Assembly (NCBI RefSeq): GCF_013409505.1
Contig: NZ_JACCBN010000001.1
Span: 62,001-126,000, forward strand
Direction of reading: 5' to 3'
Source of the DNA: Actinomycetospora corticicola
Lineage (GTDB): Bacteria; Actinomycetota; Actinomycetes; Mycobacteriales; Pseudonocardiaceae
DNA length: 64,000 nucleotides
The position numbers were made by a program, and so were the translations under genes. This document shows positions 32,773 through 43,519 of the stretch, one piece after another; position 1 is the first letter of the stretch, and the number at the start of each line of letters is the position of its first letter. The notes under the pieces were generated by a model. That model worked only from the letters and a program-made list of their open reading frames with translations, was not told the origin of the DNA and searched no databases.

Positions 32773-33690
32773 CTACACCCAGGCCATGGCGCGCCGCGCC
32801 GTCCAGTACTCGTCCGCCGGGCGGGCCAGGTCGCCCAGCGCCGCGAGGTCGGCGTCGGTCAGGGACACGGGCGCGAGGTTCGACCGCAGCTGCTCCGGGT
32901 CCGCGGCGCCGGAGAGCACGACGTCGACGAAGGGCTGCGCGGCGATCGCGGCCAGCGCCACCGCGTCCGGCCCCACGTCGTGGGCGTCGGCGACCGCGGC
33001 GAGCGGAGCGGGCGGGTCGACCACGAGCCGCCCGTTCGCGACGCCCTCCTTCACCAGCACGAGCACCCCGGCGTCGTGGGCCTCGGCGAGCGCCGGGCCG
33101 ACCGAGGTCTCGAGCAGGTTCCACGTCGACTGCACGGCGGTGAACAACGGCGCGCCGTCGACCTCGAGGGCCAGGCCGCGGCGCACCGCGTCCGCCTGGT
33201 CCGGGCCCGACGTCGAGAAGCCGAGGCGGACCCCGTCGGCGCGCAGCCCGGCGAGGGCCTGCTGCAGCGGCCCGTCGTCGAACAGCGGCGAGTCGGTGGT
33301 CAGCGAGTGCACCTGGTAGAGGTCGGGCACGCCGAGCACCTCGCGGGTCTGCGCCCACTGGGTGCGGAAGTGCTCCAGCGAGTGCTCCTTGACCTCGTGG
33401 ACCTCGGCGTCCGGGTCCCAGTCGGCGGTGTAGCGGTAGCCCCACTTGCTCGAGACGACGGCATTCCGACGCCGGGTGGGGTCGGCCGCGAGCCACCCCG
33501 CGAGGAACTCCTCGGCCCGGCCGTAGGAGCGGGCGACGTCGAACCGGCGGATCCCCGCGGCCCACGCGGCGTCGAGGGTGGCGTGCGCGAGTGCCCGCAG
33601 CTCGTCGACCGAGCGGTGCACGCCGTCGCGGCCCACGTTGACGTAGGTGGGACGGCCCAGCGCGGCCAGCCCCAGGGCGAACTCCGTCAT
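32773..33690 (-). CDS. Aldo/keto reductase
   Basis: 305 aa. A TIM-barrel AKR with D51 and Y56 (FDVARSYGRAEEFL), K82 (SSKWGY) and His in LYQVHSL completing the catalytic tetrad; the C-terminal NADPH-binding segment is degenerate (VVLSGAADPEQL). Similar to the L-threo-aldose dehydrogenase-like group of AKRs. Substrate unknown. Confidence 0.9.
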   Translation of the reverse strand: MTEFALGLAALGRPTYVNVGRDGVHRSVDELRALAHATLDAAWAAGIRRFDVARSYGRAEEFLAGWLAADPTRRRNAVVSSKWGYRYTADWDPDAEVHEVKEHSLEHFRTQWAQTREVLGVPDLYQVHSLTTDSPLFDDGPLQQALAGLRADGVRLGFSTSGPDQADAVRRGLALEVDGAPLFTAVQSTWNLLETSVGPALAEAHDAGVLVLVKEGVANGRLVVDPPAPLAAVADAHDVGPDAVALAAIAAQPFVDVVLSGAADPEQLRSNLAPVSLTDADLAALGDLARPADEYWTARRAMAWV

Positions 33691-33876
33691 GTCCGCAGCC
33701 TAACGACCCAGACCGTCGCATCCGTGCTGGTCAGGGCCGCCACCGCAGGATGTCGGGGGGCACGTCTAGACTCGCGACCAACGCCCGGGCGGGTGTCGAC
33801 GTCGAGGCCCGAACGGGTCACCGCCGTACGCCCCCGGTCGCGATCTGCAGAAGTCCCGCCCGGAGGAGAACGAGCT

Positions 33877-35340
33877 GTGAAGTCCACCGTCGAGCACCTG
33901 TCGCCGACGCGCGTCCGTCTCGCCGTCGAGGTGCCGTTCGACGAGCTCAAGCCGACCTTCGACCAGGCGTACAAGAAGATCGCCCAGCAGGTCCGCGTCC
34001 CCGGCTTCCGTCCGGGGAAGGCTCCCGCCCGCATCCTCGACCAGCGTCTCGGGCGCGGTGTCGTGCTCGAGGAGGTCGTGAACACGGCCGTCCCGCAGAA
34101 GTACGGCGAGGCGGTCGGCGAGGCCGAGCTCAACCCGCTGGGGCAGCCGGAGATCGAGGTCACCTCGATCGACGACGGCGACAAGATCGCCTTCACCGCC
34201 GAGGTCGACGTCCGGCCCGAGATCACCCTGCCCGACTTCTCGACCATCTCGGTGTCGGTCGACGCCGCCGAGGTCACCGACGAGGACGTCGACGACCAGC
34301 TGAAGGGCCTGCAGGCGCGCTTCGGCACCCTCACCGGCGTCCAGCGGCCGGCCGCGAAGGACGACTTCGTGGTCATCGACCTCGCGGCGACGGTGGACGG
34401 CGAGGCCCTCGAGGAGGCCCAGGCCTCCGGGATGAGCCACCAGGTCGGGTCCGGCCAGCTCATCGAGGGGCTCGACGAGGCCCTCGAGGGGATGTCCGCG
34501 GGCGACGAGAAGACGTTCACCACGAAGCTCGTCGCGGGCGACCACGCCGGCGAGGACGCCGAGGTCACCGTCACCGTGTCGCAGGTCAAGGAGCGCCAGC
34601 TCCCCGAGGCCGACGACGAGTTCGCCCAGCTCGCCAGCGAGTTCGACACGCTCGACGAGCTGAAGGCCGACCTGCGCGAGCGGCACGGCCGGGTCAAGAA
34701 GATGGAGCAGGCCGGCCAGGCGCGGGACAAGGTCCTCGAGGCACTCCTCGAGGCCGCCGACATCCCGGCGCCGCAGGGCGTCGTCGACTCCGAGGTCGAG
34801 GTCCGCGCCCACGAGGCGGTCCACGAGTTCGACCACGACGAGGACAAGCTCACCGCCTACGTCGAGTCCCAGGGCCAGACCCGCGAGGAGTTCGACGCGG
34901 AGCTGCGCACCGCGGCCGAGCAGGCCGTGCGCACGCAGCTGCTGCTGGACGAGGTCGCCGAGAAGGGCGAGGTCCAGGTCGACCAGCAGGAGCTGATGGA
35001 GCGCATCTTCATGCAGGCGCAGCGCTTCGGCATCAGCCCCGAGGAGTACATCCAGCAGGCCCAGCAGGCCAACCAGCTCGGCGCGATCTTCGCCGACGTG
35101 CGGCGCGGCAAGGCGCTGGCCTCGGTCGTGCAGGCCGCCACCGTGCTCGGCCCGGACGGCGAGCCGGTCGACCTCTCCGAGCTCTTCGGCACGGCGACGC
35201 CGGCCGAGGGCGAGGAGGCGGCCGACGCCGCGGAGGTGGCCGACGAGACCGCCACCGTCGCGTCGGGCTCCGACCAGGACGAGGACGCCGTCGTCGAGGC
35301 GACCGACACCACCGACACCGAGGCCGCGGCCAAGAGCTGA
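33877..35340 (+). CDS. tig: Trigger factor, ribosome-associated chaperone
   Basis: 487 aa. GTG start at 33877 with CGGAGGAG upstream. The ribosome-binding loop GFRPGKAP lies at 43-50, the FKBP-type PPIase domain at about 160-245, then the SurA-like C-terminal arms and an acidic Ala/Asp/Glu/Thr tail. It binds nascent chains at the exit tunnel. A TAGACT -10 box lies at 33767-33772. It heads the tig-clpP1-clpP2-clpX cluster, a standard actinobacterial grouping that links folding with degradation. Confidence 0.97.
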   Translation: MKSTVEHLSPTRVRLAVEVPFDELKPTFDQAYKKIAQQVRVPGFRPGKAPARILDQRLGRGVVLEEVVNTAVPQKYGEAVGEAELNPLGQPEIEVTSIDDGDKIAFTAEVDVRPEITLPDFSTISVSVDAAEVTDEDVDDQLKGLQARFGTLTGVQRPAAKDDFVVIDLAATVDGEALEEAQASGMSHQVGSGQLIEGLDEALEGMSAGDEKTFTTKLVAGDHAGEDAEVTVTVSQVKERQLPEADDEFAQLASEFDTLDELKADLRERHGRVKKMEQAGQARDKVLEALLEAADIPAPQGVVDSEVEVRAHEAVHEFDHDEDKLTAYVESQGQTREEFDAELRTAAEQAVRTQLLLDEVAEKGEVQVDQQELMERIFMQAQRFGISPEEYIQQAQQANQLGAIFADVRRGKALASVVQAATVLGPDGEPVDLSELFGTATPAEGEEAADAAEVADETATVASGSDQDEDAVVEATDTTDTEAAAKS

Positions 35341-35347
35341 CCGACGC

Positions 35348-35392
35348 CCGTCACGGGTCCGTGTGCTCTGAGCGAACGCGGCCCCGTGACGG
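35348..35392 (+). terminator. Terminator hairpin after tig
   Basis: CCGTCACGGG (35348-35357) pairs exactly with CCCGTGACGG (35383-35392) across a 25-nt loop, 8 bp after the tig stop and 82 bp before clpP1. No T-run. Confidence 0.6.
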
Positions 35393-35473
35393 ACGATCGG
35401 GGCTCTCTCGATCGTTAGGGTCGATGGCAGCGCTGCGTCAAGTACCCCCAACACCCAAGGAAAGCAGGGACAG

Positions 35474-36115
35474 GTGAGCCAGCACCTCTCCGACCCGTCC
35501 GGGGCGGTCATGCGTTCCGCCGGCGGGTCGATGACGCTCAACGACTCGGTCTACGAGCGCCTTCTCCGGGAGCGGATCATCGTTCTCGGCCAGGAGGTCA
35601 ACGACACCATCGCGAACCAGATCTCCGCGCAGCTCCTCCTGCTGTCCGCGGAGGACCCCAAGTCGGACATCCGGCTCTACATCAACTCGCCGGGCGGCTC
35701 CGTCTCCGCGGGCATGGCGATCTACGACACCATGCAGTGGATCGAGCCCGACGTCTCCACCGTGGCCATGGGCCTCGCGGCCTCCATGGGGCAGTTCCTG
35801 CTCTCGGCCGGCGCCCCCGGGAAGCGCTTCGCGCTCCCGCACGCGCAGATCATGATGCACCAGCCGTCGGGTGGCCTCGGCGGCACGGAAACCGACATCA
35901 CGATCCGCGCGGAGTCGCTGCGCAAGCTCAAGCGGCAGCTCGCCGAGCTCATCGCCGAGCACACCGGGCAGAGCTTCGACCAGATCACGGCCGACTCCGA
36001 CCGCGACCGCTGGTTCGACCCGTACGAGGCCAAGGAGTACGGCTTCATCGACCACGTCGTGAGCCGGGCGAGCGACGCGAGCTCGAACGGCAACGGCAAC
36101 GGCACCAGCGCCTGA
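35474..36115 (+). CDS. clpP1: ATP-dependent Clp protease proteolytic subunit 1
   Basis: 213 aa from a GTG. Catalytic S104 (GLAASMGQ), H129 (MMHQP) and an Asp near 178 (DRDRWF) are all present. In actinobacteria ClpP1 and ClpP2 form a mixed tetradecamer that works with ClpX or ClpC1. A TAGGGT -10-like box lies at 35416-35421. The short Asn/Gly/Ser-rich C-terminal tail is unremarkable. clpP2 follows 11 bp downstream. Confidence 0.97.
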   Translation: MSQHLSDPSGAVMRSAGGSMTLNDSVYERLLRERIIVLGQEVNDTIANQISAQLLLLSAEDPKSDIRLYINSPGGSVSAGMAIYDTMQWIEPDVSTVAMGLAASMGQFLLSAGAPGKRFALPHAQIMMHQPSGGLGGTETDITIRAESLRKLKRQLAELIAEHTGQSFDQITADSDRDRWFDPYEAKEYGFIDHVVSRASDASSNGNGNGTSA

Positions 36116-36126
36116 GGAGACGCACC

Positions 36127-36780
36127 ATGAGTGAGCTTCACGTTCCGGGTGGGCGTGCCTCGGCGTCGCCGGAGGCCCGCTACATCCTCCCGTCGTTCGT
36201 CGAGCGGACGAGCTACGGCGTCAAGGAGTCCAACCCCTACAACAAGCTCTTCGAGGAACGCATCATCTTCCTCGGGGTGCAGATCGACGACGCGTCCGCG
36301 AACGACGTCATGGCGCAGTTGCTGTTCCTGGAGTCCAACGACCCGGACCGCGACATCACCATGTACATCAACTCGCCGGGCGGCTCGTTCACGGCGCTCA
36401 TGGCGATCTACGACACCATGCAGTACGTGCGGCCCGACATCGCGACGGTCTGTCTCGGGCAGGCCGCGTCGGCCGCGGCGGTCGTGCTCGCCGCCGGTGC
36501 CCCGGGCAAGCGCCTGGCCGTGCCGAACGCGCGCGTCATGATCCACCAGCCGGCCACCGAGGGCTTCTACGGGCAGGCCTCCGACCTGGAGATCCAGGCC
36601 AACGAGATCACCCGCATGCGCCGGCTGCTCGAGTCCACCCTCGCGAACCACACGCACCGCACCGCGGAGCAGGTCCGCGCGGACATCGAGCGCGACAAGA
36701 TCCTGACGGCCGACGAGGCCAAGGACTACGGGATCATCGACGACGTCGTCGCGAGCCGGAAGCTCTCGGCGAACCGGTAG
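36127..36780 (+). CDS. clpP2: ATP-dependent Clp protease proteolytic subunit 2
   Basis: 217 aa, ATG at 36127 with AGGAG upstream. Catalytic S115 ([10 protein letters not shown]), H140 (MIHQP) and Asp near 190 (ERDKIL). It is the partner of ClpP1 in the heteromeric protease. Co-transcribed with clpP1; clpX follows after about 200 bp and has its own probable promoter. Confidence 0.97.
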   Translation: MSELHVPGGRASASPEARYILPSFVERTSYGVKESNPYNKLFEERIIFLGVQIDDASANDVMAQLLFLESNDPDRDITMYINSPGGSFTALMAIYDTMQYVRPDIATVCLGQAASAAAVVLAAGAPGKRLAVPNARVMIHQPATEGFYGQASDLEIQANEITRMRRLLESTLANHTHRTAEQVRADIERDKILTADEAKDYGIIDDVVASRKLSANR

Positions 36781-36980
36781 CGATCCGCGGTGGGCGGTCC
36801 TCACCCGGACCGCCCACCGCGTCGCCCTTCCGGGACGGCGCGTCGCCGCCCCCGCAGGGCACACGACCAGCAGGATCGCCGCACCCCGAAGCCTCCCGCC
36901 GCGGCGGAGTGGACGGGTACGGTCAATCACGACAGCGCGCACCGTCCGGGTGCGCCGGATGGGACACGGGGTCTGCTGCG

Positions 36981-38267
<1,287 letters not shown>

Positions 38268-38281
38268 TCCACGTTGACCTA

Positions 38282-38320
38282 CGGGCCGTTCGTCACCCTC
38301 GACGGGTGACGGGCGGCCCG
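38282..38320 (+). terminator. clpX terminator
   Basis: 17-bp arms (38282-38298 and 38304-38320) with two wobble pairs and a 5-nt loop TCGAC, followed by TTCGTCGTTC, 14 bp after the clpX stop. Confidence 0.8.
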
Positions 38321-38440
38321 TTCGTCGTTCCGGGGTGGTGCCCCGCCCGCCGGGGGTGACACCAGGCAGGGGCGCGGGCCGGAGAACCTGCCTCCTGTCG
38401 ACCTCGCGGCCGAGCAGGTTGGGGCAGGCGCCGCAAGGTT

Positions 38441-38482
38441 CACGTCAGGCAGCCCGGGCGGCCGGATTCCCTGCCTGATGTG
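38441..38482 (-). terminator. Terminator of the secreted esterase gene
   Basis: CACGTCAGGCAG pairs with CTGCCTGATGTG (one G-U pair) across an 18-nt loop, 42 bp beyond the stop of the leftward esterase gene. Confidence 0.6.
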
Positions 38483-38524
38483 ACTCTCGCGTTCCCGACG
38501 ACGGGTGCGGGCGAGGGCCCGGCG

Positions 38525-39475
38525 CTACAGGTGCGGGTAGGTCGCCGACGAGGAGACCGGGGCGACCGGCAGGTTCGTCGGCGCCACGTGCTGACCCAGG
38601 AACGCGAAGACCTGCGGCAGGATGGTGCCGTAGTAGGAGCCGGTGTGGGCCCCGGGGCTGATCCGCGAGTACTGCGGACGGGCGAGGTCGATGTAGCGCC
38701 GGACGGCCGGGGCGAACGAGTCGCGGTCGCCGCACCACATGCCGGTCGGGGTGCCGGCGAGCTCGGGGTAGAAGCGCAGCGGGTCGTTCGCCTCCCAGTC
38801 GGCGACGCCCGCGAAGGGGCGCTTGGCGGCGACCGACCAGTCGGTGAACAGCCCGGGCGACATCGCGGCCACGGCCTTCACCGGCACCCGCCGGTCCGCG
38901 CGGGCGCGGGCGTACATGAGGGCACCGGCCCCGCCCATGGAGACGCCGGAGGCGAGGACCGGCAGGCCGCCCGTCTGCCGCGCCATCCCACGGGCCGTGA
39001 GCCAGCCCGGCAGCTCCTCGAGCAGCATCCGCATCGGGTCGTCGGTGGGACGGAAGGGATGCCAGTAGTTGTCCCCGCCGTCGAGGGCCGCGATGGCGAA
39101 GGGCGGCACCCCGGAGGCCCACGCGACGCCGAGGGCCCGCCGCATGCCGGGGTCGCCCCACCAGAGGGCGTTGCCCCCGAGGCCGTGCAGACCGACCGCG
39201 ACCGGCAGCGGACGACGGTCCACCCCGGCGGGGGAGGTGATGACGAGGCGCACCGAGCGTCGACGCGCCGACGAGGCCACCCACTCGACCGTCGAGACCG
39301 CGTCCGGGGTGCGGGCGGGCCGGGGGGCGGCGGGGACGCGCTGGGGGATCGGCGCGGGGGTCTCCACCGCGGCCGCGAGGCTGGTGGCGCCGGCGGCCAG
39401 CGCACCCGCGCCGACGATCGCCCCGCCACCGAGGAGGAGCCCTCGACGGCTCACCCGGCGTCCCTGCCCCGACAC
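38525..39475 (-). CDS. Tat-exported alpha/beta hydrolase, esterase
   Basis: 316 aa from a GTG. The N-terminus has a twin-arginine signal (VSRRGLLLGG) with a hydrophobic Ala/Gly core. The mature part is an esterase D/PHB depolymerase-like alpha/beta hydrolase with oxyanion segment GLHGLGG, nucleophile S179 in GVSMGG, acid in GDRDSF and His in PGAHTGSYY. Probably extracellular or surface-bound; mycolyl- or feruloyl-esterase-like activities are possible. Confidence 0.88.
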   Translation of the reverse strand: MSGQGRRVSRRGLLLGGGAIVGAGALAAGATSLAAAVETPAPIPQRVPAAPRPARTPDAVSTVEWVASSARRRSVRLVITSPAGVDRRPLPVAVGLHGLGGNALWWGDPGMRRALGVAWASGVPPFAIAALDGGDNYWHPFRPTDDPMRMLLEELPGWLTARGMARQTGGLPVLASGVSMGGAGALMYARARADRRVPVKAVAAMSPGLFTDWSVAAKRPFAGVADWEANDPLRFYPELAGTPTGMWCGDRDSFAPAVRRYIDLARPQYSRISPGAHTGSYYGTILPQVFAFLGQHVAPTNLPVAPVSSSATYPHL

Positions 39476-39548
39476 GTCGTGCCCCCGTTCATGTTTCGAA
39501 ACCGTCCGAACGCGGTATCGATCGTGGCTCGGGAGGACGTTACCGGTT

Positions 39549-40391
39549 TCAGGCGTCGATGCCGGTCACCCGCGATGCTCCGGCGTAGATGTTCATCGAC
39601 CGGCCACGCAGGAAGCCGACCAGGGTCATGCCCGCGTCCTCGGCCATCTCGGCGGCGAGCGACGACGGCGCGGACACCGCGGCCAGCGCGGGGATCCCGG
39701 CCATCACGGCCTTCTGCGTCAGCTCGAACGACGCCCGTCCCGAGACCATGAGCACCGTACCGGCGGCGGGGACCGACCCGGAGAGCAGGGCGTGCCCGAC
39801 GACCTTGTCCACCGCGTTGTGCCGCCCCACGTCCTCGCGGACCGCCAGCAGCGTCCCGTCGGCGCGGAAGAGCCCGGCGCCGTGCAGCCCGCCCGTCGAG
39901 TCGAACACCTTCTGCGCGGCGCGCAGGGCGTCGGGCAGGCCGAAGAGCACCTCGGCGTCGATGGTCACCGGGTCGTCGGCGGGGGAGAAGGCGGTGCGGG
40001 TGCGCACGGCGTCGAGCGACGCCTTCCCACACACCCCGCAGCTCGAGGTCGTGTAGAAGCGGCGCTCCACCGAGTCGTCCGGCGGCGCGACGCCGGGTGC
40101 GAGGGCGAGGTCGAGGACGTTGTAGGTGTTCCGGCCGGTGTCGTCGACCGAGTCGCAGTAGCGCGCCGTGGCGATGTCGTCCGCCGAGGTGATGACGCCC
40201 TCGGTCAGCAGGAAGCCGTGGACGAGCTCGACGTCGTGGCCCGGCGTCCGCATGGTCACCGCGAGCGGCTTCCCCTCGATGCGGATCTCGAGGGGTTCCT
40301 CCGCGGCCAGCGCGTCCGGGCGGCGGGACACCCCACGCTCCCGGACCCGCACCACGGGTCGACGGACGGTCACCCTGCCCACTCCGACCAC
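39549..40391 (-). CDS. fdhD: Formate dehydrogenase accessory sulfurtransferase FdhD
   Basis: 280 aa. FdhD family with the CxxC loop [19 protein letters not shown] near the N-terminus and [12 protein letters not shown] in the middle. It transfers sulfur from a cysteine desulfurase to the molybdenum cofactor of formate dehydrogenase. The GTG at 40391 is the longest start; internal GTGs at 40382 and 40373 are possible. It is divergent from an oxalate/formate-type antiporter, consistent with shared formate metabolism; no formate dehydrogenase gene is in the window. Confidence 0.94.
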   Translation of the reverse strand: MVGVGRVTVRRPVVRVRERGVSRRPDALAAEEPLEIRIEGKPLAVTMRTPGHDVELVHGFLLTEGVITSADDIATARYCDSVDDTGRNTYNVLDLALAPGVAPPDDSVERRFYTTSSCGVCGKASLDAVRTRTAFSPADDPVTIDAEVLFGLPDALRAAQKVFDSTGGLHGAGLFRADGTLLAVREDVGRHNAVDKVVGHALLSGSVPAAGTVLMVSGRASFELTQKAVMAGIPALAAVSAPSSLAAEMAEDAGMTLVGFLRGRSMNIYAGASRVTGIDA

Positions 40392-40442
40392 ACCCTTCGT
40401 CCCGAATGGCTGATTGCTCCCCCTGGTGCGATAGTGCTCCGG

Positions 40443-40470
40443 TCACACGCTCGTCACACACCGATCACAC
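40443..40470. repeat. Three TCACAC repeats with 11-bp period
   Basis: TCACAC begins at 40443, 40454 and 40465, so the copies fall on one face of the DNA helix. They lie 26 bp before the antiporter start and about 50 bp from fdhD, and look like tandem half-sites for an activator or repressor of the divergent pair. Confidence 0.55.
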
Positions 40471-40495
40471 TCGGTTGCGCACCGTGGAGGTCGCG

Positions 40496-41839
40496 TTGGG
40501 ATTCCTGGACCGTTCGTCCATCGTCGCACCGCCGGGATGGAGTCGCTGGCTCGTGCCGCCGGCCGCCCTCGCCGTGCACCTGTCCATCGGGCAGGCCTAC
40601 GCGTGGAGCAACCTCAAGACCGGCCTGGGTGACGGGCTGGGGCTGTCGGGCACCGCGACCGCGCTGCCGTTCCAGCTCGCGATCGTCATGCTCGGCCTGT
40701 CCGCCGCCTTCGGTGGCACGACGGTCGAGCGTCGCGGCCCGCGGTGGGCGATGTTCGTGTCGATGTGCTTCTTCTCCGCCGGGTTCCTGATCTCGGCGGT
40801 GGGCCTCTTCCTCTCCCAGTTCTGGCTGGTCGTCGTCGGCTACGGCTTCTTCGGCGGCATCGGGCTGGGCATCGGCTACATCTCGCCGGTCTCGACGCTC
40901 ATGAAGTGGTTCGCGGACCGGCCCGGGATGGCGACCGGCATCGCGATCATGGGCTTCGGCGGCGGCGCGCTCATCGCGGCGCCGATCGAGACCGCCCTGC
41001 TGGCGGCGTTCGGTTCGACCCCGGGCGGGCTCGGCACGACGTTCCTGCTCATGGGGGTCGGCTACGCGATCTTCATGTCGGTGGGGTGGCTGCTGATCCG
41101 CGTGCCGGCCGACGACTGGACCCCGCCGAACCCGCCGCAGCAGTCCAGGCAGGCCGCGGACACCCGGGTCGCCGTGTCGGCGGCCACGGCGATCAAGCTG
41201 CCGCAGTTCTGGTTCCTCTGGGTCGTGCTGTGCTTCAACGTGACCGCGGGCATCGGCCTGCTGGAGCGGGCGAACCCGATCTACCGCGACTTCTTCGCCG
41301 AGACCGGGCCCGCGACGCAGATCGCGGCGGCCGCCGGGGCCTTCGTCTCGATCCTGTCGCTCGCGAACATGCTCGGACGGTTCGTCTGGTCCTCCGCGTC
41401 CGACGTCATCGGCCGCAAGAACATCTACCGGATGTACCTGGGCGTCGGCGCGCTGCTCTACCTCGTCATCCTGACGCTCGGCGAGGGCAACAAGGTCGTC
41501 TTCCTCATCGCGTCGCTGCTGATCCTGTCGTTCTACGGCGCCGGGTTCGCGACGGTGCCCGCCTACCTGAAGGACCTCTTCGGCACCTACCAGGTCGGCG
41601 CCATCCACGGACGTCTGCTGACGGCGTGGTCGGCCGCGGGCGTGCTCGGCCCGCTCGTGGTCAACGCCATCGTCGACGCCCAGGGCGACGTCCCCGGGCC
41701 CGGCAAGTACAGCGTGTCCTTCATGATCATGATCGGTCTGCTCGTCGTCGGGTTCATCTCGAACGAGCTCATCAAGCCGGTCGACCCGAAGCACTACGTC
41801 GGCACCGAGGCCCCGGTGCGTGAGGAGGCGGCACGATGA
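40496..41839 (+). CDS. OFA-family MFS transporter (oxalate/formate antiporter type)
   Basis: 447 aa from a TTG with GGAGG 5 nt upstream; a GTG at 40484 is possible but has no ribosome site. Twelve membrane segments, with AVHLSIGQAYAWS in TM1, a GYISPVSTLMKWF segment and ADRPGMATGIAIMGFG, features of the OFA subfamily that exchanges or imports small carboxylates such as oxalate, formate, lactate or pyruvate. Its stop overlaps the start of the small-subunit gene. With fdhD divergent, formate or oxalate is the likely substrate. Confidence 0.9.
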   Translation: MGFLDRSSIVAPPGWSRWLVPPAALAVHLSIGQAYAWSNLKTGLGDGLGLSGTATALPFQLAIVMLGLSAAFGGTTVERRGPRWAMFVSMCFFSAGFLISAVGLFLSQFWLVVVGYGFFGGIGLGIGYISPVSTLMKWFADRPGMATGIAIMGFGGGALIAAPIETALLAAFGSTPGGLGTTFLLMGVGYAIFMSVGWLLIRVPADDWTPPNPPQQSRQAADTRVAVSAATAIKLPQFWFLWVVLCFNVTAGIGLLERANPIYRDFFAETGPATQIAAAAGAFVSILSLANMLGRFVWSSASDVIGRKNIYRMYLGVGALLYLVILTLGEGNKVVFLIASLLILSFYGAGFATVPAYLKDLFGTYQVGAIHGRLLTAWSAAGVLGPLVVNAIVDAQGDVPGPGKYSVSFMIMIGLLVVGFISNELIKPVDPKHYVGTEAPVREEAAR

Positions 41840-41955
41840 GCCAGGCGACGGGCGGGTCCCGCCAGGTGTTGATGGTGCTGGCGTGGCTGTGGGTGCTGGT
41901 CCCGTTCCTCTACGGGGTGTACCAGCTGGTGATCAAGATTCCGGCGCTGTTCTGA
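41836..41955 (+). CDS. MFS transporter small subunit (oxalate/formate antiporter type)
   Basis: Only 39 aa. ATG at 41836 overlaps the antiporter stop (ATGA). After a short polar N-terminus (SQATGGSRQ) there is one transmembrane helix, VLMVLAWLWVLVPFLYGVYQ, ending in KIPALF. This fits the family of tiny proteins encoded directly after OFA-type transporters in many bacteria and presumed to associate with them. Confidence 0.85.
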   Translation: MSQATGGSRQVLMVLAWLWVLVPFLYGVYQLVIKIPALF

Positions 41956-41977
41956 GCGGGTCGTAGGATCGGGTTCG

Positions 41978-43519
41978 ATGCGCTACGAGCCCCACACCTT
42001 CGACGCGGACGCCGCGGGCGACACCGACCCGGACGAGATCGCGCAGTTCCTCGCAGCCGCGGGGGGCGACACGACGCCGGGCGGTGGCGCCCTGATGGAC
42101 GCCATGGTCCGCACCGGTCCCGACGACGAGGCCGTCCCGGCGGCCGAGCACGACACGGCCGAGGACCTCGCCGCGCTGCGCGAGGTCGAGACCGAGCTGG
42201 ACCGGCGGTGGCCGGAGACGCGGATCGCGCCCTCGCTGGACCGCATCCGGGCTCTCTGCGACGTCCTCGGCGAGCCGCAGCGGTCGTACCCCGTCGTCCA
42301 CGTCGCGGGCACGAACGGCAAGTCCTCGGTGACCCGCATGATCGACGCGCTGCTCACCCGGATCGGCCCGCGCACCGGGCGCTACACGAGCCCGCACCTG
42401 CAGCTGGTCACCGAGCGGATCGCGCTGGACGGCCGGCCGATCTCGGCGCGGCGCTACGTGGAGACGTGGCAGGAGATCGCGCCCTACGTCGGGGTGGTCG
42501 ACCGGGCGCGCGACGCCGTCGACGGGGTGCACTGCTCGAAGTTCGAGGTCCTCACCGCCATGGCCTTCGCCGCGTTCGCCGACGCCCCGGTCGACGTCGG
42601 CGTGATCGAGACCGGGCTCGGCGGCTCCTGGGACGCCACCAACGTCGCCGACGCGGCGGTCGCGGCGATCACCCCGATCGGCCTCGACCACCAGGAGTAC
42701 CTGGGGTCGGACATCCTCGACATCGCGCGCGAGAAGGCCGGGATCATCAAGCCGGGGTCGGTGGCGCTGCTCGCCCAGCAGACCCCCGAGGTGGCCCAGG
42801 TGCTCCTCGAGCGGGCCGTCGAGGTCGACGCCGAGGTCGCGCGGTCCGGGGTCGAGTTCGGCGTCCTGGAGCGCTCCGTCGCGGTGGGCGGGCAGCAGCT
42901 GCGCCTGCAGGGCCTCGGCGGCGAGTACGACGACATCTACCTGCCGCTGTTCGGCGAGCACCAGGCCGGCAACGCCGCGCTCGCCCTCGCCGCCGTCGAG
43001 GCGTTCTTCGGGGCCGGCTCCTCGCGCCGGCTCGACCTCGAGGCGGTGCGCGACGCGTTCGCGGCGGTCCGCGTGCCCGGACGCCTCGAGCGGCTCCGCT
43101 CGGCGCCCACGGTCGTCGTCGACGCCGCGCACAACCCGCACGGTGCGGCCGCCGCGGCCGCCGCGGTGAAGGCCGAGTTCAGCTTCCGCCGCCTCGTCGG
43201 GGTCGTCGCGATCATGGCCGACAAGGACGCCGACGGCATCCTCGCCGCCCTCGAGCCCATCTTCGACGAGGTCGTCGTGACCGGGATGTCCTCGCCCCGT
43301 GCGATGGACCCCGATCAGCTGGGCGCGCTCGCCGTCGCCCGCTTCGGCTCCGAGCGGGTCGTGGTCGAGACGCGCATGGACGCCGCCCTGGAGACCGCGA
43401 TCTCGATGTCCGAGGAGACCTCCGACGACGGGGCCGCCGCCGGCGGCGGGGTCCTCGTCATCGGCTCCGTGGTCGCGGCCGGCGAGGCCCGCACGCTGCT
43501 CGGACGGGAGCCCGCGTGA
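41978..43519 (+). CDS. folC: Folylpolyglutamate synthase/dihydrofolate synthase
   Basis: 513 aa. The P-loop GTNGKSSV lies at 111-118, then the Mur-ligase central and C-terminal domains (TGLGGSWDATN, GEHQAGNAALA, VDAAHNPHGA). It adds glutamates to folates and makes dihydrofolate from dihydropteroate. The first 60-70 residues are an acidic extension not present in shorter homologues. A TAGGAT box (41962-41967) 10 nt before the ATG suggests a near-leaderless start. It overlaps the DUF4233 gene (GTGA). The usual neighbour valS is absent. Confidence 0.96.
   Translation: MRYEPHTFDADAAGDTDPDEIAQFLAAAGGDTTPGGGALMDAMVRTGPDDEAVPAAEHDTAEDLAALREVETELDRRWPETRIAPSLDRIRALCDVLGEPQRSYPVVHVAGTNGKSSVTRMIDALLTRIGPRTGRYTSPHLQLVTERIALDGRPISARRYVETWQEIAPYVGVVDRARDAVDGVHCSKFEVLTAMAFAAFADAPVDVGVIETGLGGSWDATNVADAAVAAITPIGLDHQEYLGSDILDIAREKAGIIKPGSVALLAQQTPEVAQVLLERAVEVDAEVARSGVEFGVLERSVAVGGQQLRLQGLGGEYDDIYLPLFGEHQAGNAALALAAVEAFFGAGSSRRLDLEAVRDAFAAVRVPGRLERLRSAPTVVVDAAHNPHGAAAAAAAVKAEFSFRRLVGVVAIMADKDADGILAALEPIFDEVVVTGMSSPRAMDPDQLGALAVARFGSERVVVETRMDAALETAISMSEETSDDGAAAGGGVLVIGSVVAAGEARTLLGREPA

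Noticed and set aside
35364..35377. ClgR-box-like sequence TGCTCTGAGCGAAC upstream of clpP1
   Set aside because: At least two mismatches to the actinobacterial ClgR pattern and it lies in the loop of the tig terminator hairpin; support too weak.
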